From Ruminococcus flavefaciens (GTDB lineage Bacteria; Bacillota; Clostridia; Oscillospirales; Ruminococcaceae), in contig DEDQ01000050.1 in assembly GCA_002350065.1 (NCBI GenBank), positions 54,898-79,221 on the forward strand: a DNA stretch of 24,324 nucleotides, in the 5' to 3' direction. Made by a program: the position numbers and the translations under genes. The notes below the pieces were generated by a model. It saw only the letters and a program-made list of their open reading frames with translations. It had not been told where the DNA came from and searched no databases. Below are positions 22,435 through 24,324 of the stretch, one piece after another (position 1 is the first letter of the stretch; the number at the start of each line of letters is the position of its first letter).

Positions 22435-23736
22435 ATGGTAAAAATAAATAGCGTTATACCGGGCTCTCCTGCTGAAAGAGAGGGCGTACGCGAAGGCGAC
22501 CTGCTGGCGTCGATAAACGGGCACAAGGTCAAGGACGTCCTCGATTATATGTACTACGCCGCCGAGACCGAGATAACGCTGGATATCGTCCGTCACGGCG
22601 AGGAAATGACAGTACGCATAAGCAAGGACGAATACGACGACCTCGGACTCGAATTTGAGACCTTCCTCATGGACAGCAAACAGCGGTGCAGCAACAACTG
22701 CGTTTTCTGCTTCATCGACCAGATGCCGCCGGGAATGCGTGAAACTCTCTACTTCAAGGACGACGACGCGCGACTCTCATTTTTACAGGGCAACTACGTT
22801 ACTCTGACGAACCTGAAGCAGGAGGATATCGACCGTATCATCGAGATGAAGCTGAATATCAACGTTTCGGTGCATACGACGAATCCCGAGCTGCGTGTAA
22901 AGATGATGCATAACCGGTTCGCGGGCGAGAAGCTGAAATTCATCTGGCAGCTCGCACAGAACGGCATAAAGCTGAACTGTCAGGTCGTGTGCTGTCCGGG
23001 ACTGAACGACGGAGACGAGCTCCGCCGCACGCTCAGCGACCTCGGTACGCTCATGCCGAACATCACGAGCATGGCAGTTGTTCCGGTCGGAGTAACGAAG
23101 TTCCGCGAGGGACTCTATCCGCTTACGACCTTTAACAAGCAGACTGCCGGCGAGACGATAGACATCATCGCCGAATATCAGGAGCAATTCCTCGAAAAAT
23201 TCGGAACGAGAACTGTTTTCCCGTCCGATGAATTTTTCCTCATTGCCGAGCGTGATATTCCCGCGGCGGAGTTTTACGAGGACTACTCGCAGTATGAAAA
23301 CGGAGTAGGAATGCTCCGTTCGCTCATGGACGAGTTTGACAAAGCCCTTGAAATAGCCGAATGGGAGGGCGGAGACCGCCACGTCACGATAGCTACGGGC
23401 TACAGTCCGTATCCGATAATCTGCAAGCTTGCAAAGCTCGCGGAGGAGCACTTCCCGCAGCTGAAATGTGACGTCGTGCGTATCCGCAACGACTTTTTCG
23501 GCGACACCATCACAGTCACGGGACTTATCACCGCGCAGGACCTTATCGCTCAGCTAAAGGGGCTTGACCTCGGTGAGCAGGTGCTAATATCCTCAGCAAT
23601 GGTGCGCCGCGACAGCGATGTTTTCCTTGACGACCTTACGATACCCGATGTAGAGCGCGAGCTCGGGGTCACTCTCCGTACCTGCGACAGCGACGGCTAT
23701 GAGCTCCTTGACGCTATAATGGGGATAACCTATTAA
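22435..23736 (+). CDS. DUF512 protein: PDZ domain plus radical-SAM-like core
   Basis: 433 residues. The N-terminal PDZ-like domain (about 1-65: INSVIPGSPAEREGVREGD, LLASINGHKV) is followed by CSNNCVFCFIDQMP, with Cys85, Cys89 and Cys92 in a CX3CX2C radical SAM cluster. Further family blocks are LRDTLYFKD-like DDARLSFLQGNYVTLTNL, VSVHTTNPELRVKMM, VVCCPGLNDG and VVPVGVTKFREGLYPL. The C-terminal DUF512 region includes FPSDEFFLIAERDIP, NGVGMLRSL, TGYSPYPII, NDFFGDTITVTGLITAQD and SSAMVRRDSDVFLDDLTI. Such proteins are near-universal in clostridia, often near the GTPase der; the reaction is unknown to me. AGGAGAGAG precedes the ATG. It lies 40 nt behind the rpmF terminator and 10 nt before the TraX-like gene. 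Confidence 0.92.
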   Translation: MVKINSVIPGSPAEREGVREGDLLASINGHKVKDVLDYMYYAAETEITLDIVRHGEEMTVRISKDEYDDLGLEFETFLMDSKQRCSNNCVFCFIDQMPPGMRETLYFKDDDARLSFLQGNYVTLTNLKQEDIDRIIEMKLNINVSVHTTNPELRVKMMHNRFAGEKLKFIWQLAQNGIKLNCQVVCCPGLNDGDELRRTLSDLGTLMPNITSMAVVPVGVTKFREGLYPLTTFNKQTAGETIDIIAEYQEQFLEKFGTRTVFPSDEFFLIAERDIPAAEFYEDYSQYENGVGMLRSLMDEFDKALEIAEWEGGDRHVTIATGYSPYPIICKLAKLAEEHFPQLKCDVVRIRNDFFGDTITVTGLITAQDLIAQLKGLDLGEQVLISSAMVRRDSDVFLDDLTIPDVERELGVTLRTCDSDGYELLDAIMGITY

Positions 23737-23746
23737 GGAGGCGCAC

Positions 23747-24324
23747 ATGGACAAAAGCAGGCTTAAAATAATCAACAGAGACGCGATAAAATACATCATC
23801 GTGTTTTTCATGTTCTGCGGACACTTATTGGCATGGCTGAACGTCGGCGATACGCCTCCGGACGGACTTTTCGCAGACTGTCCGCTGTGGCAGAGGTTAT
23901 TGATCGAACTCAGCATTATTACGCCGCCGGTGATGTTTTTCTTTGTTGCAGACGGCTTCAAGTACACGCGCTCGCGGAAAAAATATGCAGTCAGGCTGCT
24001 GATATTTGCCTGTATCACGCAGGTCCCGTACTATCTGCTGTGGTTTCGCCTGTTTGGTTGGTGGCAGACGAACGTCATGTTCGCACTTTTTTTCAGTCTG
24101 CTTGCGCTTTGCGCGTGGGAGAGCCGATTCAGGCTCTGGCAGAGGATATGCCTTGTCACACTTTGCTGTCTTGCGACGCTGGCGATACAAACGGAGTGGT
24201 TCATCTTTGCGCCGCTTATCGTCCTCGGACTTCATATTTTCCGCGAAAAGCCGAAGGCAAGGGCGATATGGTACTTCTCGGTCTGGGCGGTATATCTGCT
24301 GATATCTAAAGTCCCTTTATTCAT
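23747..24324 (+). CDS. TraX-like membrane protein, 3' end missing
   Basis: The frame is open from ATG 23747 to the window end, giving 192 complete codons. AAGGAGG lies 6-7 nt before the ATG, directly after the DUF512 stop. The N terminus (INRDAIKYIIVFFMFCGHLLAWL) is the usual TraX-family start: a positively charged Asp-containing lead, then a helix with a Gly-His after the FMF segment. At least five hydrophobic segments follow, with the family-like FFFVADGFKYTRSRKKYAVRLLIFACITQVPYY pattern broken over two of them. TraX was first known for N-acetylation of F-pilin; chromosomal Bacillota members are uncharacterised membrane acyltransferase relatives. Cut off by the window, so the C-terminal part cannot be judged. 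Confidence 0.8.
   Translation, partial: MDKSRLKIINRDAIKYIIVFFMFCGHLLAWLNVGDTPPDGLFADCPLWQRLLIELSIITPPVMFFFVADGFKYTRSRKKYAVRLLIFACITQVPYYLLWFRLFGWWQTNVMFALFFSLLALCAWESRFRLWQRICLVTLCCLATLAIQTEWFIFAPLIVLGLHIFREKPKARAIWYFSVWAVYLLISKVPLF

Overview
The window looks like chromosomal DNA of a low-to-mid-GC anaerobic member of the Bacillota, most like the Ruminococcus / Oscillospiraceae group. The reasons are the strong AGGAGG-type ribosome sites, TTGACA/TATAAT promoters, the conserved comEC-holA-rnmV and yceD-rpmF neighbourhoods, a sodium-pumping decarboxylase split over four small genes, and proteins of clostridial flavour (DUF512 radical SAM, TraX-like, DHHW, a ribosomal-protection-like GTPase with a YacP tail). 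Genus is inferred from gene content, not from a search. All 23 genes lie on the + strand. No tRNA, rRNA, CRISPR array, insertion sequence or integrase was seen.

Region 1 (1-13222) reads as one long operon. It starts inside alaS and runs through a HIT-family hydrolase, a phosphoribosyltransferase, comEC, holA, rnmV, an MBOAT membrane protein, a DHHW/AlgJ-like exported protein, an SDR oxidoreductase and a small membrane protein. It ends with a large GTPase of the TetM/EF-G type carrying a complete YacP/Rae1-like NYN nuclease domain at its C terminus. Gaps are 13 nt or less, three junctions overlap, and the first clear terminator is at 13196.

Region 2 (13223-16924) is a four-gene operon for a membrane Na+-pumping biotin-dependent decarboxylase, best read as oxaloacetate decarboxylase. 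The order is carboxyltransferase alpha, gamma anchor, separate biotin carrier, beta Na+ pump. It has its own extended -10 promoter, a leader with three small hairpins, and a strong terminator.

Region 3 (16925-19640) holds a perfect promoter followed by about 240 nt of nested complementary segments (candidate structured RNA). After it come two cell-wall D,D-carboxypeptidase relatives, one of the M15/VanY fold and one of the S11/PBP5 fold. Both appear to have lost catalytic residues.

Region 4 (19641-24324) contains pgi with its own promoter, a small P-loop protein, a promoter with yceD-rpmF and a terminator, a DUF512 PDZ/radical SAM protein, and the start of a TraX-like membrane protein cut by the window end.

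The two points most worth following are the GTPase-NYN nuclease fusion and the number of apparent pseudoenzymes in 24 kb. Five proteins keep recognisable folds while key catalytic or metal-binding positions are replaced: the ComEC tail, MBOAT, DHHW, M15 and S11.
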